Source: Anaerobacillus alkalilacustris (GTDB lineage: Bacteria; Bacillota; Bacilli; Bacillales; Anaerobacillaceae). From it: a stretch of 64,000 nt of DNA. The stretch is taken from positions 236,839 to 300,838 of the forward strand of contig NZ_MLQR01000050.1 of assembly GCF_001866005.1 (NCBI RefSeq), given 5' to 3'. Position 1 is the first letter of the stretch. Every line of letters starts with the position of its first letter. The notes under the pieces were generated by a model. It saw only the letters and a program-made list of their open reading frames with translations. It was not told the origin of the DNA and ran no database searches. Shown in pieces: positions 27,217 through 37,961 of this stretch. The translations under genes and the position numbers were made by a program.

Positions 27217-27996
27217 TTATTTTTCCTCCTTTAGCTTGTCCATCACACTAATAAGCATGCCATTGATAGTATATTCGCTTGGTTCTGTATGGACAGGTAC
27301 GTGATGTTTTTTCATCGTTTTTGTTGTGATCGGTCCAATAGAAGCAAAAATTATGTTACCTAAATAATTCCGCCAATCAGAACCTTTGAGAAGTTGAACA
27401 AAATTTTCAACTGTAGATGAACTAGTAAAAGTAACTACATCGAGTTCTTGATTTTTTATCGCTCTATACAACTCATCTTTCGAATTTGTCTCAATAACAG
27501 TTTCATAAACATCAAGCTCAGTTACTTTTATTTCGTTCTCACGTAATCGTTTCGGTATGATATCCCTTGCTAAGTTTCCACGAGGAATTAATACCCGTTC
27601 CCCTTCAATTAAAACATTAAGCAGACAATCAACCAAACTTTCAGCAACATATAATTCCGGAATTAGATCAGCTTTTAAACCGTATGGTGCTAAAGCATTC
27701 TCTGTCTTTTCCCCTACCACCGCAATTTTACATGTAGGCGGTATATTCGAACTACCGTTTACTAAATTCAATTCTTCAAAAAAGAAATCTATCCCATTTT
27801 TACTTGTAAATATTAACCACTGATATGTATGTAAAAGTCGTAATTCTTTGTGGATAATAGTCTTATCTTTTACTGCTTTGCACGTTATTAACGGCATTTC
27901 AACTGGAATTCCACCATATTTCTCTATTTGTAATGAGAGAGCAGAAGCTTGTGCCTTTGCCCTCGTCACTAATATTCTCTTTCCTTTAAGTTCCAT
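27217..27996 (-). CDS. hemD: Uroporphyrinogen-III synthase
   Basis: Inverts ring D and closes hydroxymethylbilane to uroporphyrinogen III. The 259 residues form the usual two-domain HemD fold, opening with G-K-R-I-L-V-T-R-A and with the conserved F-T-S-S-S-T-V-E-N-F near 190. Its identity is firm because it sits between hemC and hemB; the family itself is poorly conserved. The start overlaps the hemC stop by one base. Confidence 0.93.
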   Translation of the reverse strand: MELKGKRILVTRAKAQASALSLQIEKYGGIPVEMPLITCKAVKDKTIIHKELRLLHTYQWLIFTSKNGIDFFFEELNLVNGSSNIPPTCKIAVVGEKTENALAPYGLKADLIPELYVAESLVDCLLNVLIEGERVLIPRGNLARDIIPKRLRENEIKVTELDVYETVIETNSKDELYRAIKNQELDVVTFTSSSTVENFVQLLKGSDWRNYLGNIIFASIGPITTKTMKKHHVPVHTEPSEYTINGMLISVMDKLKEEK

Positions 27997-28928
27997 TACT
28001 TTTCTAGCTCTTTTATAACTTCGTCTAATATTTCTTTTGCGCCCTTATCAAGTAGTTTCACAGCTAACTGTTCACCTAAACTTTGTGCTTCTTTACCTAC
28101 CATTCTTTCATGTAAAATTACTTTGCCATCTGGTGAACCCACAAGACCAACTAAGACAATTTCATCGTTTTCATTTAGTTCAGCGTAGCCTGCGATTGGC
28201 ACTTGACATCCACCTTCGATTTTATGAAGAAATGCTCGTTCTGCCATAACACAGCGATTTGTGTTTTCATCAGTAAATTTATTTAAGAGCTCTTTAAGTT
28301 CAACATCGTCTACACGACACTCGATACCTAACGCTCCTTGACCAACAGCTGGTAAACAGAGTTCAGTAGAGATATACTCAGTTACAACATTAGCACTCCA
28401 TCCCATACGAGCCAAACCTGCGGCAGCTAGAATAATCGCATCGTATTCGCCTTCCCTACACTTACGTAATCTAGAATCTATATTCCCTCGAATCCATTTA
28501 ACTTCCAAATCAGGACGCTTCGCTAAAACTTGAGCAGAACGTCTTAAACTACTCGTACCTACAACAGAACCTGCTTCAATTTCCATTAGGCCTTTGCCAT
28601 TATTGGAAATCCATGCATCACGTGGATCAACACGCTTTGGTACACTACCAATTGTAAGTCCTTCCTGTAGGATAGCTGGCATATCTTTCATGCTATGAAC
28701 TGCCATATCTATTTCTTTATTAAGCATTGCCTGCTCAATTTCTTTAACAAATAAGCCTTTACCACCGACTTTAGATAAAGTTACATTTAATATTTGATCC
28801 CCTTTTGTAACAATCTTTTTTACTTCGAAATCAAATGGAGCCCCTAATTTTTTTAGCTGATCAATAACCCAATTTGTTTGTGTTAATGCTAATTGACTTT
28901 GTCTTGAACCTACAATAATTTTTCGCAT
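27996..28928 (-). CDS. hemC: Hydroxymethylbilane synthase
   Basis: Polymerises four porphobilinogens on a dipyrromethane cofactor. Seen in 310 residues: [11 protein letters not shown] at the N-terminus, V-H-S-M-K-D-M-P with the catalytic Asp, R-R-S-A-Q, and E-G-G-C-Q-V-P-I with the cofactor Cys. The open frame runs to a TTG at 28952, but ATG 28928 has ACGGGGG six bases upstream and gives the normal length. A 179-nt gap with two small hairpins (28989-29012 and 29043-29064) separates it from hemX. Confidence 0.97.
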   Translation of the reverse strand: MRKIIVGSRQSQLALTQTNWVIDQLKKLGAPFDFEVKKIVTKGDQILNVTLSKVGGKGLFVKEIEQAMLNKEIDMAVHSMKDMPAILQEGLTIGSVPKRVDPRDAWISNNGKGLMEIEAGSVVGTSSLRRSAQVLAKRPDLEVKWIRGNIDSRLRKCREGEYDAIILAAAGLARMGWSANVVTEYISTELCLPAVGQGALGIECRVDDVELKELLNKFTDENTNRCVMAERAFLHKIEGGCQVPIAGYAELNENDEIVLVGLVGSPDGKVILHERMVGKEAQSLGEQLAVKLLDKGAKEILDEVIKELEK

Positions 28929-29107
28929 ATAAACCCCCGTGTATGAATTCAATTAAGAAAAAGATTAATTTCGAAAACTCTTTTGAGATGAAACAACAGT
29001 AATTCTAACTGTTCATTTCTTTATTTTATATATTATCTCTTTAAGAAGCTATATAATTGCTTCTTCCGATTAAATACCTTAGGCAAATGAACAAAGCAAA
29101 TCGTTAT

Positions 29108-29932
29108 CTAGTACCAGAGATGGAACTTAGAAAGTGAACCTGATAGAAAATAATTAATTAGCACTAATAAAAATCCAGCAATATTTAATAAAACAAGTGA
29201 ATAACCTCTAATTTTTTTCACAACTCTTTGATACAAGTAATATCCATAAACAAGGAGTACTAGTGCCGATGTAACAATCTTTGCATCAAACCATGGTACC
29301 TGTTCTAATGATAATGCAGCCCATACTAAACCTAAAAAAACCCCCATCAATAATAACGGAAATCCTAGTACCGTAAACATAAAGACTAAATGTTCTGATT
29401 TGGATAAGTCTCCAAAACGAAACAATCTTTTAGACCATCTTTTCTTCTTTAACATTTGATGCTGGTAGTAATACATAATTGAAAATATAAATGCAAACGT
29501 AAATGATCCATACGCAAGCAATACTAATGTTACATGGATAAAAAGTAATTCTACAATTAATAGTTCTTGTAGCTTAGGCGAAATATCACCAGTTGGAATA
29601 AAAATACTAAACGCCATAATTGCAAATCCAAATATATTAGTAAAGAATACGAAGAAGTCCACTTTGAAAAACCAATTTATTACTAAAGAAACACTAACGA
29701 TAATCCAAGCATAAAAAAACAATCCTTCAAAAGAAGTCATTAATGGGAGTCGATTATATTCGAGCATCCGTAAAACAAAGAAAATTGTCTGTAGTACCCA
29801 GACAATAGAAAGCAACCAGAAGGAAATTCGATTAACCTTCTGGTTGTTCTGTAAGAAATCAATAAAATAACCTAAAACACTTAAACAGTATAATATCACA
29901 GTGAATATATATATAAAATTCATACTTAACAT
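29108..29932 (-). CDS. hemX: HemX, CcsA-like membrane protein
   Basis: 274 residues with eight hydrophobic helices and the conserved W-x-x-Q/Y motifs of the CcsA/HemX family. In B. subtilis HemX lowers the amount of HemA, so it is a negative effector of haem synthesis rather than an enzyme. GAGAGGAG lies 5-6 nt before the ATG, 13 nt after hemA. It lacks the W-W-D haem motif of true CcsA. Confidence 0.92.
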   Translation of the reverse strand: MLSMNFIYIFTVILYCLSVLGYFIDFLQNNQKVNRISFWLLSIVWVLQTIFFVLRMLEYNRLPLMTSFEGLFFYAWIIVSVSLVINWFFKVDFFVFFTNIFGFAIMAFSIFIPTGDISPKLQELLIVELLFIHVTLVLLAYGSFTFAFIFSIMYYYQHQMLKKKRWSKRLFRFGDLSKSEHLVFMFTVLGFPLLLMGVFLGLVWAALSLEQVPWFDAKIVTSALVLLVYGYYLYQRVVKKIRGYSLVLLNIAGFLLVLINYFLSGSLSKFHLWY

Positions 29933-29945
29933 TTTTAACTCCTCT

Positions 29946-31310
29946 CTAGGAGCGTACTACAGCACCTTTGGCATAAACAATAGCTTCTCGCTTTGCTTCA
30001 GCCCTCTCTTCTAACTGACTACAGGATTCTTTTTCTTGTACAGTTGGATCTTCAAGAGAAAAAATCCTTGTAAATAACGCTAACGATTCTTCTGCATTAG
30101 GCTCAGCTGCTAACTCTTTGGCAGCTACAATTGGATCACGTAAAAGCTGATTAACGATACTTTTCATATGCTTACTTAACACTTTTTTCTCACGTTCCGA
30201 TAAATTAGGCAGCTTTCTTTCTAGACTAGCCATGGTCTCCTCATGGACAGAAAGAGCTTTAGTTCGGAGAGAAGAAATGATAGGAACGACTCCTAATGTA
30301 TTAAGCCAATTTTTAAACTCTGCAATTTCATAGTCAATCATTATTTCGATTTTTTCCGCTTCTCGTTTCCGCTCATCTAGATTTGCTTGAACGATCCCTT
30401 CAAGATCATCAATATCATACAAATAGACACTCTCTAACTCACATAAACTAGGTTCAATATCTCGCGGAACAGCAATGTCAACCATAAACAAAGGACGCCC
30501 TTTACGCTTTCGAATAATGGAAGATACCATATCCTTTGTAACAACATAGTTTTTGGCACCAGTAGAACTAATTAAGATATCAGCATCTATTAGCGCTTCT
30601 GTTAATTCATTTATAGGTCTTGCTTCCCCTAAAAATTTATCCGCAAGTTGTATAGCTTTAGACATTGTTCTATTTATGACTGTCACTTTACCAACACCAT
30701 TAGCATGCAGGTGTTTTCCAGTTAATTCACTCATTTTTCCAGCACCAAAAATAAGTACATGCTTATTTTTAAAATCTCCGAAAATTTTCTTTCCTAATTC
30801 AACAGCAGCATAACTAACAGATACGGCATTCTCACCGATTGAAGTTTCAGAGTGAGCTCTCTTAGCCAATGTGATAGCTTGCTTAAAAAGATGATTAAAA
30901 ACCGTGCCAGTTGCCTCAAGTTCTTGAGCAAACAAAAAACTTTCACGTATTTGTCCAAGAATTTGAGTTTCTCCTACAACCATTGAATTTAATCCACAGG
31001 TCACTCGTAATAAATGTTCGATAGCACGATCATCCTGATATATATCTAAATAATCTATAAAATCGTCCATAGGAAGTTCGAACCACTCAGATAAAAATGA
31101 TTTAATATAGTATCTACCAGTGTGTACCTGATCGACAACTGCATAGACTTCCGTCCGATTACAAGTAGAAACGATTACACCCTCTAAAATGCTCTTTGTA
31201 TTTTTAAGCCTTTTTATAGCGCAAGTACGCTCCTCATTTTGAAACGTAAACTTTTCGCGAATTTCTACAGGCGTTGATTTGTAATTTAAACTAGTAACTA
31301 GGATGTGCAC
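29946..31310 (-). CDS. hemA: Glutamyl-tRNA reductase
   Basis: First step of C5 haem synthesis: reduces Glu-tRNA to glutamate-1-semialdehyde. The 454 residues show the nucleophile C50 in S-T-C-N-R-T-E-V-Y, an NADPH-binding domain (G-A-G-K-M-S-E-L near 190), and a long C-terminal dimerisation helix. The start is GTG, with GGGGGTG seven bases upstream; the N-terminus M-H-I-L-V matches other Bacillus HemA. It is first in hemAXCDBL, with a SigA-type promoter 70 bp upstream. A Cys-rich C-terminus is absent. Confidence 0.97.
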   Translation of the reverse strand: MHILVTSLNYKSTPVEIREKFTFQNEERTCAIKRLKNTKSILEGVIVSTCNRTEVYAVVDQVHTGRYYIKSFLSEWFELPMDDFIDYLDIYQDDRAIEHLLRVTCGLNSMVVGETQILGQIRESFLFAQELEATGTVFNHLFKQAITLAKRAHSETSIGENAVSVSYAAVELGKKIFGDFKNKHVLIFGAGKMSELTGKHLHANGVGKVTVINRTMSKAIQLADKFLGEARPINELTEALIDADILISSTGAKNYVVTKDMVSSIIRKRKGRPLFMVDIAVPRDIEPSLCELESVYLYDIDDLEGIVQANLDERKREAEKIEIMIDYEIAEFKNWLNTLGVVPIISSLRTKALSVHEETMASLERKLPNLSEREKKVLSKHMKSIVNQLLRDPIVAAKELAAEPNAEESLALFTRIFSLEDPTVQEKESCSQLEERAEAKREAIVYAKGAVVRS

Positions 31311-31381
31311 GTTTTTTCACCCCCTGAGTTGGTTTCTAATTCCCATACACGTGCGTATAGCATCATTTGTTAAAATATATT

Positions 31382-31409
31382 ATAACACGTTGCTAAACTA
31401 GTACAAAAT
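31382..31409 (-). promoter_or_regulatory. SigA-type promoter of hemAXCDBL
   Basis: Minus-strand TTGTAC (complement of 31404-31409), 16 nt, then TATAAT (complement of 31382-31387). This is the best promoter-like pair upstream of hemA, with a leader of about 65 nt. Confidence 0.65.
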
Positions 31410-31416
31410 AAGTTTG

Positions 31417-31487
31417 TGAACAGAAAGTGAACACACGATAGCTTCCAACTATTAAAAAGTCTATTAATTGTGACAAATTGTTCACCA
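31417..31487. promoter_or_regulatory. Cluster of TGTGAAC-type operator half-sites upstream of hemA
   Basis: TTGTGAAC (31417), AGTGAAC (31429), TTGTGAC (31468) and GTTCACC (31480) occur within 70 bp just upstream of the hem -35. The last two form GTGA-8 nt-TCAC. They resemble Rex, Fnr or ResD half-sites, but the spacing fits none exactly. Confidence 0.35.
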
Positions 31488-31827
31488 ATACGTATTTTGT
31501 TATTCTATCGATTTTACCATATTTGAGGGTCAAATACCTAGTATGTGGGTAAGAAATATATCCCATATAATAGGACTCAGCGTTTATGTTATTTTCGTAA
31601 ATGCTATTTCTACATTCTCGGCCACCTTTCAACATTTAACTCAATAAACCTTTCGCTTTGATTACATAATAAGGTATATTCCTCTAAAATTCTTTATTTT
31701 TCCTTTAAACTATGTAGTTTTTGATAATAAATAGTCGCAATTTTTCATATGTTTTTTATAGGGTTTTTAACATAATGTATCGAAACAAGCTAGTAGATAT
31801 TTTTATTGATTTTAAAGGAGACTTGCT

Positions 31828-32682
31828 ATGAAACAAATTTTATTCGTCATTTGTTGGATATTTTTAGTTGCGTGTGGTACAAATCAAGAAACTAATTTAC
31901 ACCATTTAGAAGATGAATACTCCAGAAATCACAACATCTATATTAGTTCTTCTAGTGAAAATGAACTAGTAGCAACATTATTGAATATTTCTCCTGATAA
32001 TGATGAAAACCTCATAACCACCTCAAATAATAATTATTTTACTCAAAATAACCTTCTTAAAGAAATAAAAGAAGGTATATTCCAAACAATTATAACCGAG
32101 AAACAAGATAACCATGTCAGAGGCATAAGTTTTTATACTTGGATAGAAAATGAAGACGAAATAATTATTCTAGACAAGGTAAAGTTTACTGATGATGTCG
32201 ATTTACAATTAGGACAATTCTATTCTGATATTTGGCATGAAAACAACAAGTTTTATTTGAGTTATCACGATTTGGATGTGACTAGTTCATTTATTACAGA
32301 AGCTCTTACGGGAAGGATGGTTACTTCTCCTATAATCATTGGATCAAGTAAAAATGAGGTTATTTTAAAGGTTGGTGAGCCATCAATGACTGATTGGTAT
32401 TTAGGTGGTACTTATTATTACTATAATGATATGGCCTACCTTTTCGATGAAGCTTCAAATGTAGTTGCAATTAATATGCCTGGGCTAAGAATTAACGTTC
32501 AAATATCAGAAGTTATTGAAAAATTAGGCGCACCTACAAACAAATCATACTCTGAAATGGAAAATAGTTATTATTATTCGTATGAAGCAGGTCCTTATTT
32601 ACTATCTTTTGAAGTATTTGATAAAGATAAAAATATAACGAACATTTGGCTAACTAAATCTAATAATTTTCTTTTAAAATAG
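31828..32682 (+). CDS. Lipoprotein with DUF4309-like C-terminal domain
   Basis: 284 residues. A short signal ends in the lipobox L-V-A-C at C17, so it is probably a membrane-anchored lipoprotein. The N-terminal half is Asn/Glu-rich with weak structure. The C-terminal half has two related segments, I-I-I-G-S-S-K-N-E-V-I-L-K-V-G-E-P and V-Q-I-S-E-V-I-E-K-L-G-A-P, each followed by Tyr-rich strands (G-G-T-Y-Y-Y-Y), as in DUF4309/SmpA-like domains. AAAGGAG lies 8 nt before the ATG. It is a lone plus-strand gene inserted between hemA and ysxC; function unknown. Confidence 0.8.
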   Translation: MKQILFVICWIFLVACGTNQETNLHHLEDEYSRNHNIYISSSSENELVATLLNISPDNDENLITTSNNNYFTQNNLLKEIKEGIFQTIITEKQDNHVRGISFYTWIENEDEIIILDKVKFTDDVDLQLGQFYSDIWHENNKFYLSYHDLDVTSSFITEALTGRMVTSPIIIGSSKNEVILKVGEPSMTDWYLGGTYYYYNDMAYLFDEASNVVAINMPGLRINVQISEVIEKLGAPTNKSYSEMENSYYYSYEAGPYLLSFEVFDKDKNITNIWLTKSNNFLLK

Positions 32683-32687
32683 AAAAG

Positions 32688-32711
32688 GTCCTAAAGCACT
32701 TGCTTTAGGAC
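32688..32711. terminator. Bidirectional terminator containing the ysxC stop
   Basis: GTCCTAAAGCA-CT-TGCTTTAGGAC, a perfect 11-bp stem shared by the convergent lipoprotein gene and ysxC. The ysxC stop TAA lies in one arm. Confidence 0.8.
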
Positions 32712-33292
32712 TCTAAATATTCTTCAATCGTTTTCCATGCTTTATCTTTTCCATAACCAGTTTCTGAAGAAAAGACAACAATTGGATCACTAGGAGCTTT
32801 ATTTAATTTTTCTTTAATAGCTTTCTCATGTTTTTGCCATTTTCCTTTAGGAATTTTATCTGCTTTAGTAGCAATGATAATTACAGGTATGTCGTAGTGC
32901 TTTAACCACTCGTACATTGCTACGTCATCCTTAGTTGGATCATGGCGAATATCTATGAGTTGAATCACTGCTTTTAATGTTTTGCGATTTGTTATATAGG
33001 TCTCAATCATTCTTCCCCAGGCTTCACGTTCTGATTTTGATACTTTAGCAAAGCCATAGCCAGGTACATCTACAAAATACATCACTTCATTAATAATATA
33101 AAAATTTAACGTTTGTGTTTTCCCAGGCTTCTGAGAGGTTCTTGCTAAATTTTTTCGATTAATCATTTTATTAATAAATGATGATTTTCCTACATTAGAT
33201 CGTCCTGCCAAAGCAACCTCTGGTAGACCAGTATCAGGGTATTGCTCGGGTTTTACTGCACTTATAACTATTTCTGATTGTGTGACTTTCAT
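32705..33292 (-). CDS. ysxC: Ribosome-biogenesis GTPase YsxC/EngB
   Basis: Essential GTPase for 50S subunit assembly, 195 residues. G1 is G-R-S-N-V-G-K-S-S near 32, G3 D-V-P-G-Y-G, and G4 T-K-A-D-K near 145. It overlaps the lonA stop by 4 nt (ATGA), the arrangement known from B. subtilis lonA-ysxC. Ends at a terminator shared with the neighbouring plus-strand lipoprotein gene. Confidence 0.97.
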   Translation of the reverse strand: MKVTQSEIVISAVKPEQYPDTGLPEVALAGRSNVGKSSFINKMINRKNLARTSQKPGKTQTLNFYIINEVMYFVDVPGYGFAKVSKSEREAWGRMIETYITNRKTLKAVIQLIDIRHDPTKDDVAMYEWLKHYDIPVIIIATKADKIPKGKWQKHEKAIKEKLNKAPSDPIVVFSSETGYGKDKAWKTIEEYLES

Positions 33293-35613
33293 TTTTTCTC
33301 TCCCACTAATGCATGCTTTAAAACTTCATCTAAATGTGATACAGAAATAAACGTTAAATCCTTTCGAACACTTTCTGGAATATCATCTATATCTTTCTCA
33401 TTATCCTTAGGAAGAATGATGATCTTTAATCCCGCTCGGTGGGCACTCATTGATTTTTCCTTTAAACCACCTATCGGTAGGACCCGACCTCTTAACGTTA
33501 TTTCACCAGTCATGCCAACTTCCTTCCGTACTGCTTTACCTGTTAAGGCTGAAATAAGAGCCGTCGCCATGGTTATTCCTGCCGATGGACCATCTTTAGG
33601 TGTCGCTCCTTCAGGTACGTGAATGTGAATATCATTTGTTTCATGGAATGTAGGATCAATATTTAACTCCACTGAACGTGAGCGAATGTACGAAAAGGCT
33701 GCTTGGGCTGATTCTTTCATGACATCCCCTAATTTACCAGTTAAGGTTAATTTACCTTTCCCAGGGGCAATAGACACTTCAATGGACAATGTGTCACCAC
33801 CTGCTGATGTATAAGCAAGTCCAGTTGCTGCACCTACTTGATCTTCTTCTTCAGCTAATCCATATCGGTATTTCGATTTTCCAAGCATTTGTTCAATCGT
33901 ATTATTTGTGACTATAACTTTTTTCTTTTCACCTGAGACTATGATTTTTGCAGCTTTACGACAAATTGTTGCCATCTGTCTCTCTAGATTACGTACTCCA
34001 GCTTCACGAGTATAGTAACGAACAACCTTTAATATTGCTTCGTCCTTGACTTGTAATTTCCCTTTATCTAGTCCATGCTCTTTCATTTGTTTGGGTAACA
34101 GATAATCTTTCGCGATATGAAGCTTTTCAACCTCAGTGTAGCCAGGTATATGAATAATTTCCATTCGGTCTAATAAAGGACCTGGTATCATACCCACGTT
34201 ATTAGCAGTAGTAATGAACATTACTTTTGATAAGTCATACGACTCTTCAATAAAATGATCACTAAACGTATTATTTTGTTCAGGATCTAATACCTCTAAT
34301 AGAGCCGAGGCTGGGTCTCCACGGAAGTCATGAGCCATCTTATCAATTTCATCAAGTAAAAATACAGGATTTATGGTTCCTGCTTTTTTCATACCTTGAA
34401 TTACACGGCCAGGCATTGCACCAACGTATGTACGACGATGACCACGGATTTCAGCTTCATCACGAACTCCACCTAATGAAATTCGAACAAAATTACGATC
34501 TAATGATCTTGCAATTGATCTAGCAAGTGATGTTTTCCCAACTCCAGGTGGTCCAGCTAAACAAAGAATTGGTCCTTTAAGTTGTTGAGTTAATTGTTGC
34601 ACAGCTAAATACTCAAGTACACGTTCCTTTACTTTTTCAAGACCATAATGATCTTCATTTAAAATTGTTTCTGTACGTTTAATATCCAATACATCAGTTG
34701 TTTCTTTATGCCACGGTAGATTAAGTAACCATTCCAAATAGTTGCGAATGACAGAACTTTCCGCAGAAGTAGCCGGCATTTTTTCGTAGCGTTCAAGTTC
34801 TTTTAAGGCTTTTTCCTCAATTACTTCAGGCATGTTAGCTTCTTTAATTCGCTCTTTAAAGCTTTCTATTTCACCTTCTTTTCCTTCCTTATCACCAAGT
34901 TCTTTTTGAATTGCTTTCATTTGTTCACGTAGATAATACTCTTTCTGTGTGCGCTCCATTGACTTTTTCACACGTTGACCAATTTTCTTTTCTAATCCTA
35001 AAACTTCTTTTTCATTGTTTAATATTTCAATTAGCTTATTTAAACGGTCTTTAACAGAAAAAGTTTCTAATATCTCTTGCTTTTGAACAATTTTTAATGG
35101 CAAATGTGAAGCAACTACATCTGCTAAATGTCCTGGTTCTAAAATATCTGCAACCGCAGCATGCGTTTCTGCTGAGATTTTTTTAGATAACTTGATATAT
35201 TGATCAAAATGAAGCAAGACATTACGCATCAGTGCTTGTTCCTCAGCATCGCCTAATATCTCATCTTCCACAAGAGTCATTTCCACTTCGAAATACTCTT
35301 CGTTCTCTAAAAACTTTTCAACTTTAGCTCTTTGCAGCCCTTCAACGAGAACTCGAATAGTACCGTTTGGTAATTTTAACATTTGCTTAACCTTAGCAAG
35401 TGTACCAATTGTGTAAATCTCTTTTTCTGTTGGTTCATCAATTGAAATTTCTCTTTGTGTGGCTAAAAGTATATTATGGTCATTCACCATAACATGCTCT
35501 AAAGCCTGAACAGACTTATTGCGACCAACATCAAGGTGAAGTACCATTGTTGGATAAACAAGTATTCCTCTAAGAGGCAAAAGCGGGATAACAATTTTAT
35601 TCTCTTCAGCCAT
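33289..35613 (-). CDS. lonA: ATP-dependent protease LonA
   Basis: AAA+ serine protease. The open frame begins at a TTG (35634) that overlaps the ribosome site; ATG 35613, with GGAGG ten bases upstream, gives 774 residues, the same as B. subtilis LonA. The LAN domain is at 1-200. Then come a coiled coil, Walker [10 protein letters not shown] near 355, Walker B F-L-L-D-E-I-D-K, and the Ser-Lys dyad in K-D-G-P-S-A-G-I (about 677) and G-G-L-K-E-K (about 720). No CtsR or heat-shock operator is seen upstream. Confidence 0.97.
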   Translation of the reverse strand: MAEENKIVIPLLPLRGILVYPTMVLHLDVGRNKSVQALEHVMVNDHNILLATQREISIDEPTEKEIYTIGTLAKVKQMLKLPNGTIRVLVEGLQRAKVEKFLENEEYFEVEMTLVEDEILGDAEEQALMRNVLLHFDQYIKLSKKISAETHAAVADILEPGHLADVVASHLPLKIVQKQEILETFSVKDRLNKLIEILNNEKEVLGLEKKIGQRVKKSMERTQKEYYLREQMKAIQKELGDKEGKEGEIESFKERIKEANMPEVIEEKALKELERYEKMPATSAESSVIRNYLEWLLNLPWHKETTDVLDIKRTETILNEDHYGLEKVKERVLEYLAVQQLTQQLKGPILCLAGPPGVGKTSLARSIARSLDRNFVRISLGGVRDEAEIRGHRRTYVGAMPGRVIQGMKKAGTINPVFLLDEIDKMAHDFRGDPASALLEVLDPEQNNTFSDHFIEESYDLSKVMFITTANNVGMIPGPLLDRMEIIHIPGYTEVEKLHIAKDYLLPKQMKEHGLDKGKLQVKDEAILKVVRYYTREAGVRNLERQMATICRKAAKIIVSGEKKKVIVTNNTIEQMLGKSKYRYGLAEEEDQVGAATGLAYTSAGGDTLSIEVSIAPGKGKLTLTGKLGDVMKESAQAAFSYIRSRSVELNIDPTFHETNDIHIHVPEGATPKDGPSAGITMATALISALTGKAVRKEVGMTGEITLRGRVLPIGGLKEKSMSAHRAGLKIIILPKDNEKDIDDIPESVRKDLTFISVSHLDEVLKHALVGEKK

Positions 35614-36081
35614 TATGTATACACCTCCGTACAACTTCTTCTATTTTTATGGAGAGGATGCTTATCATGAAACTTATAACTTCCACTTACTCTAATATAA
35701 ATACTTTTTTATTAAATTTTATAAGAGCACTTAAATCCACTTTACATAAGAAAAAGTTTTGCTTTTATTTAGTAAAATTTAGAAGGAAATGAAAAAACTT
35801 AATCTTGTACAATTTTATCTTATCGTTCCTAGTTTGTCTAATATTACAATGAAATTAGGCGTATTACTTAGACAGAAGCATAACTATTGTTTTTTGCGTT
35901 TTACCATTAATGAAAATAGCTACCAAATAAGCTTAGACGTATGAGCAACTAACCCTCTTAATTTAAGGAATAAAAGTTATTCTTTATTTATACTTTAGCA
36001 AATATTTCACACCTATATTTTTCGGTTCTCCAAGTGTTCTTCAATGGTATAGAACAATAACATAAACTATCACTATTAATA
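35614..36081. other. Intergenic stretch lonA-lonB, no feature recognised
   Basis: AT-rich. It must hold the lonA promoter, but no convincing -35/-10 pair is seen. A 41-codon plus-strand frame at 35668 has a possible GGAGAGG but no recognisable product. Confidence 0.5.
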
Positions 36082-36107
36082 GGGGCCTCATATGTTCAAG
36101 AAGCCCC
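36082..36107 (-). terminator. Terminator of lonB
   Basis: Minus-strand GGGGCTTCTT..ATGAGGCCCC hairpin just after the lonB stop, followed by TATTAATAG; weak T-run. Confidence 0.6.
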
Positions 36108-36115
36108 AACTATTA

Positions 36116-37798
36116 TTAAACCAGCGCAGAAGGACTAGTATCCTGATTGATTATACTAGCAGGAATGACATCTTCTTCTTTTAAACTTTCTTCGACAACA
36201 AAAGCGAGATCAAAAACTTCTTGTAGAGTAGACACACAAATTACTTCAACATCCTTTTGTTCTTTAAAAATCGCTTGGTAATTTTCAATCGGAATTAATA
36301 CACGTTTCGCACCCGCCTGCTTAGCAGCTTCAACTTTAGCTACTACACCACCTATAGGTTTTACTGTCCCGTGAATACTTAATTCACCAGTCATAGCTAA
36401 TTCATTGTCAATTTTGATAGTATTGATAGCAGAATAAATGGCTGTAGCCATTGAAATTCCTGCTGAAGGACCATCAATAGGTGTCCCCCCTGGAAAATTG
36501 ACATGGATATCATAATCATCTGTAGGAACTCCCATTTTTCTTAGAACTGTAGCCACATTCTCCACAGAGCCTTTGGCCATACTTTTTCGTCGAATTGAAC
36601 GCACTCTGTCACCAGTGCTTTCTTCCTCAGCTATCCCTGTTATATTTATTTTTCCTTTTCCTTTATTTTCATAGGCAGTAACTTCAATTTCAATAATAGA
36701 TCCTGAATTCGGTCCATAAACAGCAAGACCATTTACCAGGCCAACGGTTGGTTCTTTATGAATATTCTTTTCTGGACGTGGAGATCGTTGACTAGAATGA
36801 ATTACCCACTCTACATCAGAAACTTTAATAAATTCTCTATTTTCTGACGTCGCAATTCCAGAAGATATTTGGACAATATTCACTGCCTCTCTTCCGTTTG
36901 TTGCATACTTAGAAATTAACTCTAAAACACCTTCCTCTAAATCATAATTAATCTTATCTACAGCTTTTTGAGCAACTTTAATGACTTCAGTAGGTGTTAA
37001 AGCTCTAAAATAGACTTCTAAACAGCGAGAGCGTATAGCTGGTGGTATTTCATTTGGGGTTCGTGTTGTTGCCCCAATTAAACGAAAATCTGCAGGTAAT
37101 CCATTCTTGAAAATATCGTGTATATGTTGTGGAATCTGTGTATTCTCCTCACTATAGTATGCACTTTCTAAAAATACTTTTCGATCTTCAAGGACTTTCA
37201 ACAATTTGTTAAATTGAATTGAATGAAGTTCTCCAATTTCATCAATAAATAAGACTCCACCATGCGCTTTCGTAACCGCACCGTGTTTCGGCTGTGGAAT
37301 TCCAGCTTGACCCATAGCACCAGCACCTTGATAGATAGGATCATGTACTGAACCTATTAATGGATCTGCTATTCCCCTTTCGTCAAATCGAGCTGTTGTA
37401 CCATCTAATTCAATAAAAACACTTGAAGCCCTAAACGGTGAAGCTGGGTTTTTCTTAGCTTCTTCAAGAACCAACCTAGCAGCCGCTGTTTTTCCGACAC
37501 CTGGCGGACCATATACAATAATGTGTTGTGGATTTGGTCCACATAGGGCAGCACGTAAAGAGCGAATACCATCTTCTTGCCCAACTATTTCATCAAAGTT
37601 TTTCGGCCTCACTTTTTCTGACAGAGGCTCACTTAATTTTATTGATCTCATTCTTCTTAGTTGCTCAAGTTCTTTTTTTGATTCTTTATCAACTGACACC
37701 CGTTGTGTCCTTTGGCTTTTCAACAGGTTCCAAAAATAAAGACCAATGATAATCCCAAAAAATAACTGAATTAACAATGCTATGCCTGTCCAATTCAT
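36116..37798 (-). CDS. lonB: Forespore Lon-type protease LonB
   Basis: 560 residues (B. subtilis LonB is about 550). An N-terminal membrane anchor (about 5-24) replaces the LAN domain. An AAA+ core follows, with G-P-P-G-V-G-K-T-A near 97 and L-F-I-D-E-I-G-E, then a Lon protease domain with D-G-P-S-A-G-I-S (Ser) and G-G-V-V-A-K (Lys). In B. subtilis it is made in the forespore under SigF and degrades sporulation proteins. GGAGGG precedes the ATG. The clpX side carries repeat copy 3. Confidence 0.95.
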   Translation of the reverse strand: MNWTGIALLIQLFFGIIIGLYFWNLLKSQRTQRVSVDKESKKELEQLRRMRSIKLSEPLSEKVRPKNFDEIVGQEDGIRSLRAALCGPNPQHIIVYGPPGVGKTAAARLVLEEAKKNPASPFRASSVFIELDGTTARFDERGIADPLIGSVHDPIYQGAGAMGQAGIPQPKHGAVTKAHGGVLFIDEIGELHSIQFNKLLKVLEDRKVFLESAYYSEENTQIPQHIHDIFKNGLPADFRLIGATTRTPNEIPPAIRSRCLEVYFRALTPTEVIKVAQKAVDKINYDLEEGVLELISKYATNGREAVNIVQISSGIATSENREFIKVSDVEWVIHSSQRSPRPEKNIHKEPTVGLVNGLAVYGPNSGSIIEIEVTAYENKGKGKINITGIAEEESTGDRVRSIRRKSMAKGSVENVATVLRKMGVPTDDYDIHVNFPGGTPIDGPSAGISMATAIYSAINTIKIDNELAMTGELSIHGTVKPIGGVVAKVEAAKQAGAKRVLIPIENYQAIFKEQKDVEVICVSTLQEVFDLAFVVEESLKEEDVIPASIINQDTSPSALV

Positions 37799-37961
37799 GA
37801 AGTACCCTCCTACTAATTTTTCAAGATCTTATGCCATTTAGTATCTCCGGTAATGTATGGAGTAATCTTCAAATTGTAAGAAGGGAATAATTGTTATCGC
37901 ATGGAAAAAATAGTTACTAACTCTACTCAAAAATTTTTACAAAGAACTTCATTCCCTATAT

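Noticed and set aside
31371..31389. PerR box upstream of hemA
   Set aside because: Only one half (ATTATAA) matches; the other half of the palindrome does not.
31393..31635. 80-codon minus-strand frame upstream of hemA
   Set aside because: It overlaps the hem promoter and operator-like sites, has poor codon pattern and no convincing start signal.
35668..35793. 41-codon plus-strand frame divergent from lonA with a possible GGAGAGG
   Set aside because: Basic, low-complexity product, no similarity recognised; could be chance.
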